From Simmondsia chinensis (taxonomy: Eukaryota; Streptophyta; Magnoliopsida; Caryophyllales; Simmondsiaceae): a stretch of 64,000 nt of DNA. Made by a program: the position numbers and the translations under genes. The stretch is from NCBI GenBank assembly GCA_018398585.1, contig JAGTTD010000001.1:27659438-27723437 (forward strand), given 5' to 3'. The notes under the pieces were generated by a model. That model saw only the letters and a list, made by a program, of their open reading frames with translations, was not told where the DNA came from and did not search any database. Shown here one piece after another: positions 1 through 10,455 of the stretch. The first letter of the stretch is position 1. Each line of letters opens with the position of its first letter.

Positions 1-472
1 GATAAGCACCTCAAATTAGGCGAATGCTCGAGAAAGATTAACGCGATTTGTGTGGTCTTTAAGTGAAAATCATGGAACTTTAAAAACTTTTTTCTTATTT
101 AAATTTATGCACGAGAGTGATGGGTTAATATGCAAAAGAGCATGCTAAATGTTGCTCGAGAAAGAATGTTTAGTAAATTAGGGTTTTCGACCATCAACGC
201 ATAATAACAACTTAAATACCGAGAATAGAAAGGCGTATTAATTCAATTAGGTGAAATCGGATGCCTTGGATCTCATTAAATTATATGAACCAACAAAAAA
301 TCAGTAAACTTTTCATAAGAATTTGTAAACAATTTTTGTTCCTTTTTATTTTGTGCTATTTTATTTCAAAAATCATAATTTTCGGCCTTTCAAATAGCAC
401 TAGAACTACTAATTTTAGTACTCCCTCAACAACAATCCTTGGGGGAACGATACTCTACTCATTCTACATTAC
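1..472. other. AT-rich flank, no gene seen
   Basis: I see no protein similarity here in any frame. A 71-codon open frame at 261-476 is AT-driven, rich in F/I/L, and shows no family motif. A short phrase around CTCGAGAAAG occurs twice (about 27 and 153). The gypsy integrase that follows begins abruptly near 473, so this stretch is probably the unrelated DNA to which a truncated element is joined. Confidence 0.5.
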
Positions 473-1444
473 TTGATACGACTTAGTGAACTTGCTAAGA
501 AATACACAAGTAAAGCATCATCAGCCTTAACAGTTGCTCAAGTGTTTGTGGACAATGTTTATAAACTTCATGGCATGCCCAATACTATAGTTAGCATTAG
601 AGACTCTGTCTTCCAAAGTGAGTTTTGGCAAGCTTTATTGTCAATTCAAGGAGTGGACTTGCATCTATCCATAGCCTATCGTCCTCCAACTGATAGGCAA
701 ACAGAAGTTGTCAATAGAGGATTGGAAACATACCTTAGATGCATGTGCAACTCTAATCCCTCACAATGGTCAAAGTGGCTACCTCTAGCAGAATGGTGGT
801 ACAATACCACTTGGTAGACTTCAACGAAGAAAACTCCCTATGAAATTGTCTATGGGCAGCCTCCACCCTTGCACGTTCCATACATTCTCGGAGAGACTCA
901 AGCAGAGTCAATAGACAGAAGCTTGCAGCATAGGGAAGATATGATTTAGTTTATTAAATTCCACCTTAATCAAGCTCAGAACAGAATGCAGCAATTGGCA
1001 AATAGAAGAAGATTAGACAGGAGCTTCAAGGCAGTAGATTGGGTGTATTTGAAGCTTCATCCATACAAGCAAGTGACTGTAGCTCACCGTAGCAATCACA
1101 AGCTCGCTCCGAAGTATTTTGGACCTGTCCAAATTCTTGACACAGTGGGAAAGGTGGCTTATAGGCTTGCCTTACCTACCTCAGCTTAGATACATAATGC
1201 TTTCCATGTCTTCTAGCTGAAGCTCCACCGTGGTCCACTTCCAACTAATCCTACACCCTGGCCTGATACTCTGGATGCAGTGCCAAGGAAGATTCCCAAG
1301 CTGATTTTAGACAGAATGGTGGTCAATCGCAACAAACTGAGCTGCTACTAAGGTGTTAGTGCAATGAAGGGATTTCCCCCTGAAGAAGCAACAAGGGAGT
1401 TCTTGTATGACCTCCAATTGAAATTTCCTGACTTCCACCCTTGA
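473..1444 (+). pseudogene. Ty3/gypsy chromovirus pol 3' end: integrase core to chromodomain
   Basis: This is the C-terminal part of a gypsy polyprotein; integrase inserts the element's cDNA into chromosomes. One frame runs the whole length. It opens inside the integrase core (TVAQVFVDNVYKLHGMPNTI, then a YHPQTDGQTE-type block and LAEWWYNTTW). It continues through the integrase C-terminal domain (RSNHKLAPKYFGPVQILD, VAYRLALP) and ends in a chromodomain-like tail (FPPEEATREF, LKFPDFHP). Stops interrupt the frame at 815, 947, 1187, 1214 and 1349, and the natural stop is at 1442. The central chromodomain strand between NRNKLSCY and FPPEEA is eroded. RT, RNase H and the first part of the integrase are missing. 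The tail places it among chromoviruses (Tekay/Reina-like). It is dead. Confidence 0.9.
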
Positions 1445-1458
1445 GTAGAAGGGTGATT

Positions 1459-1471
1459 TCAAGGGGAGAGT
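1459..1471 (+). other. Polypurine tract of the gypsy remnant
   Basis: TCAAGGGGAGAGT lies 14 bases after the pol stop and just before a TG that opens an LTR. This is the plus-strand priming site expected immediately 5' of a 3' LTR. Confidence 0.75.
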
Positions 1472-1473
1472 AT

Positions 1474-1798
1474 TGATACAAGTTGAAAAAAATTCATAAG
1501 GAAGTTAGCGGCTTTTGGGGGGAAAGAGCAGGGGAAGAGCACGTGCTCGGCACAAGCTCTTCAGTGATCGTTAGTGGCACGTGCCATTTGTGGTAGTTAT
1601 TCTACTTTAGAATATTAACTAATTTTCTCTATTTTTAGTAATTTCTCTACTTTTATTCATTTAATTCTAGTACAAGGACGTCTACAAGGGAAATGATGTA
1701 CTCAATTAGGGTTATGAATATACTTATACAAGTCTTTTTCTCCATCAATTTCTCTATCTTTGGTTTAATTGGTGTAATTGATAAATTGGATTGTATCA
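1474..1798 (+). repeat. 3' LTR of the gypsy chromovirus remnant
   Basis: It begins TGATACAAG directly after the polypurine tract and most likely ends at TTGTATCA (about 325 bp). Length and termini resemble the LTR at 61087-61385 (TGATACCGG ... TTGTACCA), so the two may belong to one clade. The 5' end is well supported. The 3' end rests only on the CA terminus. No target duplication can be tested, because the 5' half of the element is missing. Confidence 0.7.
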
Positions 1799-1843
1799 AA
1801 ATCTTAAGATTGTTAGAAAAATTCAACAAAATAGGGAGAATAT

Positions 1844-2136
1844 TGTCACGAACCTACCTGACGGGGGAAAGAATAAGAATTGAAGGTGAGATAGAGATAT
1901 AGAAAGAATTGGAAATGAGAAGAGAATTGGAAGAATTGGAGATGAGAGAGAGAGAGATTTAGAGAGAGTACGAGATGAGAATGTAAGAATGACTTTGATT
2001 AATTCTTAGATTGATGTTTACAAAGGGGACTTGCCTCCCTTTTATAAAAAAATATCTACTCAAAATATCCTTACAAACTAGCATAACTACTTTAGGTCTA
2101 TGACAATGTATGCCACCCATGTTCAGGTACATGACA
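1844..2136 (-). repeat. Small LTR, possibly solo
   Basis: On the minus strand it runs from TGTCATGTACC to TTCGTGACA, with imperfect inverted ends TGTCA/TGACA. It has the usual LTR plan: a TATAAAAGGGAGG-like box, then a CT-rich leader matching the style of the LTRs at 17219 and 49107. I see no primer-binding site or polypurine tract on either side. The flanking 5-mers do not match, so it may be a truncated rather than a solo LTR. Confidence 0.55.
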
Positions 2137-2139
2137 ATT

Positions 2140-4237
2140 TGTTGGGAACGTATATCAAAAAATTCCCTAGAGCGGGTGCAACGGAATACTATTTTAAAAT
2201 TTTTGATTTTAAATCTAAGGCTTCGATCTAGTTAAACTATTTAACTAAATCAAGATCCTACTATAATAGGTTCATAATATGACAATCGAAAACATCAAAT
2301 AAAAAAAAAGCGTGTAGAATAAATGAAATAAAGAAAAAATAAATTAAATATCAAATACATAATTTAAATATACCTGAATTGTGAATCCCAACTTCGACTT
2401 GAAGATTTGAAATTTAGAAGAATTCTCGGCACCTCAAAGTCTTTTTTGCAATGATCTTTTCTAGCTAAGAGTAAAGATTCCCAAAAATATTTATTTAAAA
2501 GAAGTTCAAAGAGAAATTTCTCCTTCTAATTTTTCAAAAAAGTATATTTGTTAGAGAATTATTTATAATAGTAAATTTAATAACCAAGACCCCTATTTAT
2601 AAGAGTGGTTTGGGTAAAACACATCATGTGGGATCAAATAAAAAACAAAAACGCATTTTTCAACTTTCGAAAATCGTGCCATACAAACATCACAATGATG
2701 GGCGTTTCAACTGTACAGAATTTTTGCCTGTGTGTCGACACACAGGTCGGTGATTTTTGAGTACATACTTTGTGATTTTGAGTACATTTTTTGTGATTTT
2801 GAGTATAACTCTTCACCTACAGAATTTTACTTTTCTTCACCTTAGAATTTCCCTCACAACGATAACTAAGAGCTTGTCGCACTCAATCTGACACGACACA
2901 TGTCACGTAATAATTGGTCGACTTAATTAGACGTAGATATATCATAGGGCCAGCTGCCTAGGCGACAAGTGTCAATATCTTACTGGATGAAGGCTCTTGC
3001 CATGGATTAAGCCCCAGTTTTATTTAATTTTTTTAAAAATTTTAGTTTGTTTAAATTCCCATGTGTTTAAAATCTATCTCATGAATATTATTTGATAAAA
3101 TAAATTTATTCATCATAAGAATAAATAATTTATCTAATGAATTATATTTTGCAAAATTAATTTATTCATCTCATGAATAATTAATAATCTCATAAATTCA
3201 TTTTAAATATTTTCAACCGATGTACTTCTAGTGGCTTGTAGTGGGACCTCGAGAACAGCTTAAATCTAGCTCCAAAGGAGTTAAATATGATTATCATTTC
3301 ATGATAATAGTTGATTACCATTTAGTAAAATTTAATTCTAGTAAATAAATTTTACTACACCCTAGAATTAAATATATTCACTCAAATTTTTTTCAAAAAA
3401 CTATTATTGCAACAATTAACCCCTCTAGTAGATATCCATAAGCAAAAGTAACTTTAACTACTATCATTAGTTTTCTCACATCTCTCACCGAAGTTCCCAA
3501 CTCCCCCTTATTGAACAATTCAATATTACAGAAACAATTTTCGTATTAATCTCAAATGTCAAACATATGGTATGGCTAAAGATTCTAGAATCTTTTCATA
3601 TATTTGCGAATCAACTAAGGGGACATCTTTATCATGGTAGAGACTATAGATTCCACGTAAAATAACTGTTTCTGCCACACTTCATGCCATGACCCAATGT
3701 ACGTAAGATTCAAATCGACGAACATTGACTAATCCTTTTGGCACATCAAAGCAACAAACAATCTATGCACGAGTTCAGTGTTTTCTTGATTTAGAGTTAT
3801 CATCTTATAGAATTAATTATTTCTGATAGCAGTTAAAGAAATAACTAATTCAAATGGTCCTGCTTAGTGTTCCAATCTTATTGACAACACCAACATGATA
3901 CTGTTGGATCCCAATCCACATGACCAAAACAAGTTATTAAAAGTATCATACTATAGTCTTATTAGACAAGTCGTCCAAACTTATCTTTGACTACGAATAT
4001 TCTTTCACAACATATCATTAGTTTGATCTAAGTCTATCTGTGGTTCAATCTCATTAGCCACTTAAACCAAACCTGACATGTCATCTTAGACTATATCCAT
4101 CTCATGGAATATTTTAGAAAACAATCACAAGCATGTTCGACTTGTAAACATAATCATACAATAAGTAAATAAAACAATTTCATTTATTTGATATTTAAAA
4201 TTAACTAATTGGGTTTTTCATGACACCAAATCCAACA
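2140..4237 (-). repeat. LTR of Angela-type copia (copy D)
   Basis: Read on the minus strand this opens TGTTGGATTTGGTGTC and closes with TTCCCAACA, about 2.1 kb. The same start and end sequences bound the LTRs at 25512-27353, 30144-31958, 36458-38334 and 52417-54335. A polypurine tract lies immediately upstream on the minus strand, so this is the 3' LTR of a minus-strand element. Large LTRs beginning TGTTGGAA are typical of the Angela/BARE lineage. It holds no gene; a short segment near 2700-2990 differs from the other copies. Confidence 0.85.
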
Positions 4238-4925
4238 ATCTCCCACTTGTCCAAAACCTAATTAGCCCTGAATTGCATCACTATCCCCTAGGGTTCTTTC
4301 AACTCTTTGATTATAAACTTTAACCAATACTAATATGTCACTATCTCATTCTTTTTCTCACATGATTTCATCTAATAGGAACCTACTAAGTCGACTAGTG
4401 TATGCAACAACTTCATAGCTATCAAGCACTTGACTTCCATAGTCAAATAAGCAATACAAGACTGCTTCACTCTTCATCATCTAATGACGCCCACTACAAG
4501 GATAAATAGGAATTCAAACATCTAACATTTAAATTCCCTTTTAAAACAAACGAACCGTTATAAACACAATATCATCTCTTAGAATCTTGCTAAAGCTTGA
4601 CCCTAAGAACATAGTGTGCTCATCTTAGTTCTTTTACTTTTAAACTAATTGGCCCAACGAACTTTTAACAGCTCATAACGATTCTACATAATTCTTAATA
4701 AGTAGAATATCATCTATATACAACACTTAGAAAGTCTCTACTTTTTTGTTATATCACTCATATACTGATGGTTCACTAATCATTGACTCAAATCCCTAGG
4801 ATTTGATTAACCGTAACTGAATCTACTATTCAACGAACAAGATGCTTATTTAAGTCCACAAATAGTCTTCCTCATTTTGCATATATGCTTCTGACTCTTG
4901 GCAATTAACTTATTTACATAGAAAT
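4238..4925 (-). pseudogene. Decayed Angela copia pol (RT/RNase H side) with polypurine tract
   Basis: The minus strand carries GGACAAGTGGGAGATTG (4238-4254), the classic copia polypurine tract, next to the LTR. Beyond it, the sequence to about 4925 parallels 35800-36440 of the Angela element at 30144-38334, for example around 4680-4920. That part corresponds to RT and RNase H. No reading frame survives. The pol region joins directly to leader sequence near 4925, so most of gag and pol has been deleted. Confidence 0.7.
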
Positions 4926-5610
4926 AGACAACCAGATAAGGTCTCAATATACTCCATGTTAGCGTGGCCATACTTGATTGCTTGGACTTCCGTTCATCCT
5001 ATCAAAAGTCTAACCCTATATCTCAGGGATTAACATCCTCCTCTTGGAGTAATGCAACCCACTATATTGTTAGACTAGTAATGGAGGCCATGAGTACATA
5101 TTTAGAAGCTCGCTCCCACTTAATATTTTGAGTCTTGTGAACCTTTTAATAATTTTAGCAAACAAAAAAAGCATTGAATCCACCTAATCATTCTCTATGC
5201 GTGTGCAGCGATGAGCTAACTACCCATTACAATGGGACAGGCAGTGTAACAAGTAATTAGTCAAGTGAGAACTATTCTCAACTAATATGTTTTCTAAACA
5301 TATTTAACTCACCTTTTCTTTCTTGGTGTCTAAGACAGTATTACAATGCTCCCTGGGAGACTATCATACTATCATAGTCAAGTGTATTACTATTACCTAG
5401 ACATTAGTATAATTAAACAAGATAATCCACGTCAGCGCGGCCGCATTCTTTTTTCCCATACCTTTATCCATCATTTAAGAAGTCTAACCCTGCATTCTGG
5501 GAACAAACGCCCTCCTTGGGAAGTAGCGCCTATCCACTATACTATCATACTAACAATGGAGACCATGAGGCATCCACTCCTGATCCTCGCTCTCACTTGA
5601 AATTTACATT
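4926..5610 (-). repeat. Angela leader with two tandem modules (copy D)
   Basis: Two related blocks follow each other about 475 bp apart. Each contains a cgtcagcg(t/c)ggccgca-like phrase, then a cgccctcctt(g/a)gg-agta phrase, then a gctc(t/c)cactt phrase. The same pair occurs in the elements at 30144-38334 and 52417-57550, whereas the element at 22656-27353 has one block. This is untranslated leader between LTR and gag. An 84-codon plus-strand frame at 5346-5600 is incidental. Confidence 0.7.
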
Positions 5611-5639
5611 GGCAGATTTGTTATGAACCTAGAATCCAA

Positions 5640-6175
5640 AGCATGAGCTGATGTTGTCCTGCTGCCGGGTGCTGCTATGCTGCTGTTGTTCTGCTGTGGT
5701 TGCGGTCTTGCAGCTATATGGTGGTAGTTAAGTGTAGGAAAGTTGTATTAGTTAGTTGATATTGTAACTAGAATAAGTCTTGATGTAATTAGTAGCTTAA
5801 GCTCGATTAAGTCATGTAATAAGTGAAGTAGTTGCTAGTAGTTGGGTGGTCAAGCCGTTAGATTAGTTAAGTCAAGGTTGGCGACTAGTTAGTTAGTTGA
5901 TGGTTGAGTCGGTTAGTCCATGTGTCTATGATCATTGTATCTCTAGATATTTTGGAGTTACCCATCCTAAAGGATTAGTAGTATAAATATGTAGAGCCTC
6001 TCTTGAAGAGCTCATAACTTTGATGAATGAAATTGATATCTTTGATGTCTCTCTCTACTTCTCATCTTCTTTCTCTTCTTATCTCATCTAAACTCTAAAT
6101 TCTCTTCTCATCTCATACTCTCACTATCATAACCAAGGTTAAGGTCCAAGAGTAATCTTTGAAACCTTAACAAGA
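5640..6175 (+). repeat. LTR-like fragment related to the LTR at 17219
   Basis: It shares with 17219-17624 a stretch running through tggtc..aaggttggc, tgtctatg.tcattgtatct, agtataaatat and gatgaatgaaattg(a/g)tatct, followed by a CT-rich leader. The agtataaatat phrase is a likely TATA box. The 5' boundary is unclear: a CTG-rich stretch at 5655-5715 lies where the start should be. No internal region is attached. Confidence 0.6.
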
Positions 6176-6295
6176 TATTTCTTTAAAATTTTATTATCTC
6201 ATAACTTATGTTAGAATCACATTCTATGTTAGAATCTCATAATCTATGTTAGAATCACATTCTAAATTTTATTTAAACATGAAAAAAATATCTTT
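6176..6295. other. Short AT-rich spacer
   Basis: It contains a roughly 30-bp phrase (gttagaatcacattctatgt) repeated three times between about 6210 and 6262. No gene is seen. Confidence 0.5.
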
Positions 6296-6298
6296 TGG

Positions 6299-6328
<30 letters not shown>
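6296..6328 (+). repeat. (CT)n microsatellite
   Basis: An uninterrupted TC dinucleotide run sits at the start of the C-rich block. Confidence 0.9.
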
Positions 6329-6331
<3 letters not shown>

Positions 6332-6960
6332 TGACAGGCCAACGGGTCCCTGTCCCACGTCGCGTCACTCTACATCACGTTGGTAAGCTCACCAAGGCCA
6401 CCATGCCTCCACCACCGGCGACGCAACCACAACGGCGAAATCGCACCCCCAGCTATAGTGACACCACCACCCCCCACCTGTGCCCCCACCTCCATTTCTC
6501 TTTTCTCTCTCCTTCCGCCTTTAACCACTGAACCACCCGCCAACCACCACTCCCTCCGCCATCACCACCTCCACCCCCCACCCACCCTGAACACCACCAC
6601 CACCACCACTTCCCTCCTCTGACCACTAGCATCACTATTTGTCCCCACCTCCAAACCCACAACCACCACCTCCCCGCCTCTATCTCAGACCTCCTCCCCA
6701 CAACCATCTCACTGTCTCCCGACTAATTATCACCCCCCCCCCCACCTCCCAACCCACAACCACCACTCCCCTGACCCAACCACTAAAGCAACCACTAGCC
6801 ACAACCTCCACCTCATGGGGCGTCTCTACACACCCACCACCACCCCCGACCAACCACAACCACCACTACCACACCACCGACTCCAGACCACCAAAGCAGG
6901 CCGGCCCTGGTAAGTGTAAACCGGTCGGCCCCAGGTTCGAAATTTCTTCTTCCATTATTA
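6329..6960 (+). other. C-rich, strand-asymmetric CCA/CCN block
   Basis: The plus strand is dominated by C and A with very little G, in CACCACCAC-like runs. Open frames therefore appear on both strands: proline/threonine/histidine-rich at 6380-6622 and 6639-6974, and glycine/tryptophan-rich at 6453-6707. These are composition artefacts with no recognisable domain. The block lies directly upstream of the RTE LINE and could be its GC-rich 5' untranslated region, but I have no second copy in the window to test that. Confidence 0.5.
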
Positions 6961-7189
6961 GTTCTAATCTCTAATTTTATTTTGTATTGTTTTTTATTTT
7001 ATTTATTTTACTGTGTATCTTTATTTTATATCATTTTATCTTTATTTTTATTTCTATTTATATCACGATTGTTAGGTGTATCATAAATTGATTTGTTCTA
7101 ATTTGCCCCTTTCCTTAAACTGTGAGGTGCTGCTGTTATTGATTGTAAGCTTCATGTACATATGCTCACTTACCTAAGTTAGGCACAGC
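6961..7189. other. AT-rich spacer before the LINE
   Basis: T-rich sequence without gene signals. It may be part of the LINE 5' region. Confidence 0.4.
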
Positions 7190-7299
7190 TAGTGGATGAA
7201 CGGTATTGGTTCCGGAACTCAGAGAGTGAGGCCATCTCCAAAGGGGTTGGGGAGGGGGAGGGCGAGGCAAAAGGGAAGGGATATTTGTGACTGGGGAGA

Positions 7300-8008
7300 C
7301 TACATGTCGAAATGCTAACAAAGAAGAGTTTCGAGGTGGCACAAATTATGATGAGGAGGAAGATAAACATCCTTTGCATGCAAGAAACTAAATGGGTCGG
7401 CATGAAAGCTGGGAATGTGTTGGTTACAGGCTGTGGTATGCGAGCAAGGACAGAGGCAGGAATGAAGTTGGCATCATTGTGGATGTTGGCCTCAAGGATA
7501 AAGTAGTTGGAGTGACTAGGACTGGGGATAGGATCATAAGCATCAAGATGGTACTAGATGGGGAGATATTGAATGTCATCGGTGCCTATGCACCGCAAAT
7601 TGGGAGGACCTAGACACTACAATGCAAGGTATACCCCAAACCGAACAAGTAATGATTGGTGGGGACTTTAATGGGCACGTTGGCACGATTGAGGATGGGT
7701 ACGCGTCATACCATGGAGGTTTTGGTTTTGGAACCAGAAATGCAGAAGGTAAAGCCCTCCTAGGTTTTGCGGTCACTTATGACTTAACGGTGGCCAAAAC
7801 CTTCTTTAAAAAGCGTGATGAGCACATCATCACATATCAAAGCGGTGGGATAAGGACACAGATTGACTTCATACTTTTGAGGAAAAGGGTACAAAGAAAC
7901 TGCAGGGATTGTAAGGTTACGCCAGGAGAAGACCTATTGTGGGCTGATATAGAAGCCAAAAAGAGGGCTAAAAGAACTACCAAACCCACCCAGACGCATA
8001 CTTGCTAG
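7300..8008 (+). pseudogene. RTE LINE endonuclease domain
   Basis: This domain nicks the chromosomal target for target-primed reverse transcription. Motifs in order: LTKKSFEVAQIMMRRKINIL, CMQETKW (metal-binding Glu), LWYASKDRGRNEVGIIVDV, ISIKMVLDGEILNVIGAYAP, MIGGDFNGHVG (catalytic Asp/Asn), FFKKRDEHIITYQSG and TQIDFILLRK. A frameshift lies between the QETKW part (frame of 7312) and the GYRLWYA part (frame of 7392), and another shift with a small deletion lies near 7611. The segment that should carry the final catalytic His (after CKVTPGED, about 7930) is deleted: the sequence jumps to LLWADIEAKKR. The enzyme could not work even without the stops. Confidence 0.88.
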
Positions 8009-10084
8009 AGGGATTTGAAGGGCAAAAAGTATAACGCGTACAAAGAAAGAGCAGTGTCTGAGCTTGAGTGGGACTGCGAGGGAGATACAAACCAAATGTG
8101 GAGCCAACTTGCCCAAAATATTAGAGGGCTAGCAAGGGAAGTCCTGGGCTTGTCGAAGGGAGGGGGACTAAGAAGCAGATAGTCCTGGTGGTGGTGAGAT
8201 GAAGTACAAGAAAAGATTAAAGCAAAACGAGACTATTTCAAGGAGTGGGCTCGTGGTGCAGATGAGGATAAACGACATCAGTATTAACAAGCAAGGAAAG
8301 AAGCCAAGAGAGTAGTCAGAGAAGCACAATCGAGAGCATATGAGGAGTTCTACAAGAGGCTGGAAACCAAGGAGGGAGCTATGGATATATACAGAATTGC
8401 CAAGGCGAGAGAAAGGAAGACAAGGGGCTTGGGTCGAGCACAATGCATAAGAGGGGAAGACGGTCAGGTGATCATGGACAGACAACTAATTAAAGCTAGG
8501 TGGAGAGCCTACTTCCATGATCTGTCAAATGATCTGGGGGACACAGAGATATACCTTGGTGATCTCCAAACATTTGAGGAGCACCAGAACCACTGTGAGT
8601 ACCGGCTAATTAGCCCCGAAGAAGTCAAGTAAGCCTTGAAACATGTGGGAAGGGGTAAATCAGTTGGCCTAGATGATATACACATAGAGGCATGGAAATG
8701 CCTTAGACAAAAGGGCATCAGTTGGTTGACTAAGTTATTTAACCAAATCCTCATGGGGGAGAAGATGCCCGATGAACGGAGGAAAAGCATATTGGTTCCG
8801 ATCTATAAGAACAAAGGCAATATCCAGAGCTGCGCTAACTATCAGGGTATCGAACTAATGTGTCACACACTGAAGTTGTGGGAGCGGGTCATAGAAAGGA
8901 GGCTACGACAACAGACAGAGATGTCCAAGAACCAATTTTGATTTATGCCCGGAAGATCAACAATAGGAGCCATCCACATCCTAAGGCGTACGATAGAGCA
9001 CTACAGGAAGAGACAGAAGGACCTAGACGTGGTTTTCATTATTCTGGAGAAGACATATGATAAAGTGCCAAGGGAGGTGTTATGGAGGGTTCTGGAAAGG
9101 AAAGGCATCCTCGTGCCATATATCCAGGTCATTAGAGACATGTATGAGGATGCACAAACTAGGGTATGCACAGTGGAAGGAGAAACAGACACGTTCCCGA
9201 TAACAATTGGGGTACACCAAGGATCGGTCTTGAGCCCTTATTTGTTCATTCTGGTAATGGATGAGCTCACTAGGAACATCCAAGGAGGTGTACCTTGGTG
9301 TACGCTTTTCACAGATGACATAGTGCTAGTGGGGGAATCGCGGGAGGAGGTTAATGATAAGTTAGAACTATGGAGTAGGGTACTGGAATCGAAGGGCTTA
9401 CAACTCATTAGATCCAAGACCGATTACATAGAGCTTAAATTCGATCCTACCACCACGCTCGACAGAGAAGACATCAAGATTGGCTCGGACCCTATACCGA
9501 GAAAGGAGAGTTTCAAATACTTGAGGTCCATAGTACATCACAACGGTGAAGTTGATGAGGATCTCAATAACCGAATTAAAGTAGGATAGCATAAATAGAG
9601 AATGGCCTCAGCGGTACTTTGCGATAGAAAGTTTCCCTCAAAGCTCAAGGGAAGATACTATAAGACGGCAGTGAGGCTGGCCATGTCCTATGGGGCGGAG
9701 TATAGGACGATGAAATAACATCATACATAGAAGATGAAGGTGGGAGAGATGAGGATACGGCGGTGGATGTGTGGACACACGAGGAAAGATAGGATTAGGA
9801 ACAACATCATAAGAGGTGAATTGGGCATGGCCTCCATTGAGGATAAATTAAGGAAGCAATGTTTGAGGTGGTTTGGACATGTTAGGAGGAGACTAAGCAC
9901 TGCTCCAGCTAGGAGATGTGAGTAGCCACCTACTACGATAGGCAGGAGAGGGAGATGCAGGCCAAAGAAGAGATGGCTGGAGACGATCAGACAGGACCTC
10001 ACCCACCTAAACCTTCGGGAGGAGATGGCTTTAGATAAAGCCCATTGGAGAGCTAGTATAGGAGTTGCAGATATAGCAGTGTAG
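8009..10084 (+). pseudogene. RTE LINE reverse transcriptase
   Basis: This enzyme copies the element's RNA at the nicked target. One frame, continuing that of 7622, runs to the terminal stop at 10082. In order it shows a linker rich in K/R/E (AKRVVREAQSRAYEEFYKRL), then GKSVGLDDIHIEAWKCL, then ILVPIYKNKGNIQSCANYQG. The palm follows with FMPGRSTIGAIHILR, then VHQGSVLSPYLFILVMDEL and FTDDIVLVGE. The C-terminal region has [10 protein letters not shown] and RPKKRWLETI, typical of plant RTE. In-frame stops fall near 8006, 8178, 8630, 8939, 9587 and elsewhere. The catalytic box reads FTDD rather than FADD; both Asp remain. Confidence 0.9.
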
Positions 10085-10455
10085 AGTAGGGTGGTCCAAC
10101 TTCTGTGCTACCTCTAGTGTTCCTAGGCCTTTATTGGAGTCAGCATTCGGCGCACTTATGTGCGATCTGAGCTCCATATTGACTATATGTTTACTGATTA
10201 TTGTTTATCTGTTTATTAGTCAATCTCCAATCTGCTATTTCCCTGCCTTTATTGGGCTAGCCTTGCCCTACTTTTATACTTATTTGCTCTCTTGTTGGTA
10301 GGCTGCCAGACTGCATTGACACTGACAAGCTTTTCAGGTTGGGGGTCCTAAGAAACAGCCTCCCTTTTGGGCAGCCAACTCCCAGACCCTGCCTGTGCGG
10401 GAGCCCTTTGAGGCACTGGGTTATTGTTCTTGTATTAAATAAAATCCTAGTTGTT
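10085..10455 (+). other. RTE LINE 3' untranslated tail
   Basis: After the RT stop the tail contains caggttgggggtcctaagaa, then acagcctccctttt, then a gcgggagcccttt phrase and a terminal cactgggttattgttcttgt. Such tails are recognised by the LINE's own RT. The same series of phrases appears in the SINE at 58157-58392 (minus strand) and partly at 48790-48930. AATAAA-like sequence occurs near 10436. Confidence 0.7.

Larger units (their letters stand above)
7190..10455 (+). mobile_element. RTE-type LINE, decayed
   Basis: This is a non-LTR retrotransposon with an apurinic-like endonuclease followed by a reverse transcriptase and a short 3' tail, with no ORF1. That is the RTE architecture. The RT frame is continuous from 7622 to 10084 apart from scattered stops, so the copy is nearly full length but inactive. 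The 3' tail (10320-10440) closely resembles the 3' part of the SINE at 58157-58392. The 5' limit is uncertain, and no target duplication was identified. The Tat LTR starts where the tail ends. Confidence 0.88.

Noticed and set aside
261..476. 71-codon membrane-like protein
   Set aside because: AT-rich, F/I/L-biased frame with no motif, next to truncated gypsy sequence; expected by chance at this composition.
6915..6950. tRNA-derived SINE box B (ggttcgaaatt)
   Set aside because: No box A at the right distance and no tail or target duplication found; a single box B-like match is not enough.
6639..6974. Proline-rich 111-codon protein
   Set aside because: Composition artefact of a C-rich strand; equally long glycine-rich frames exist on the opposite strand. 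No start context or homology visible.
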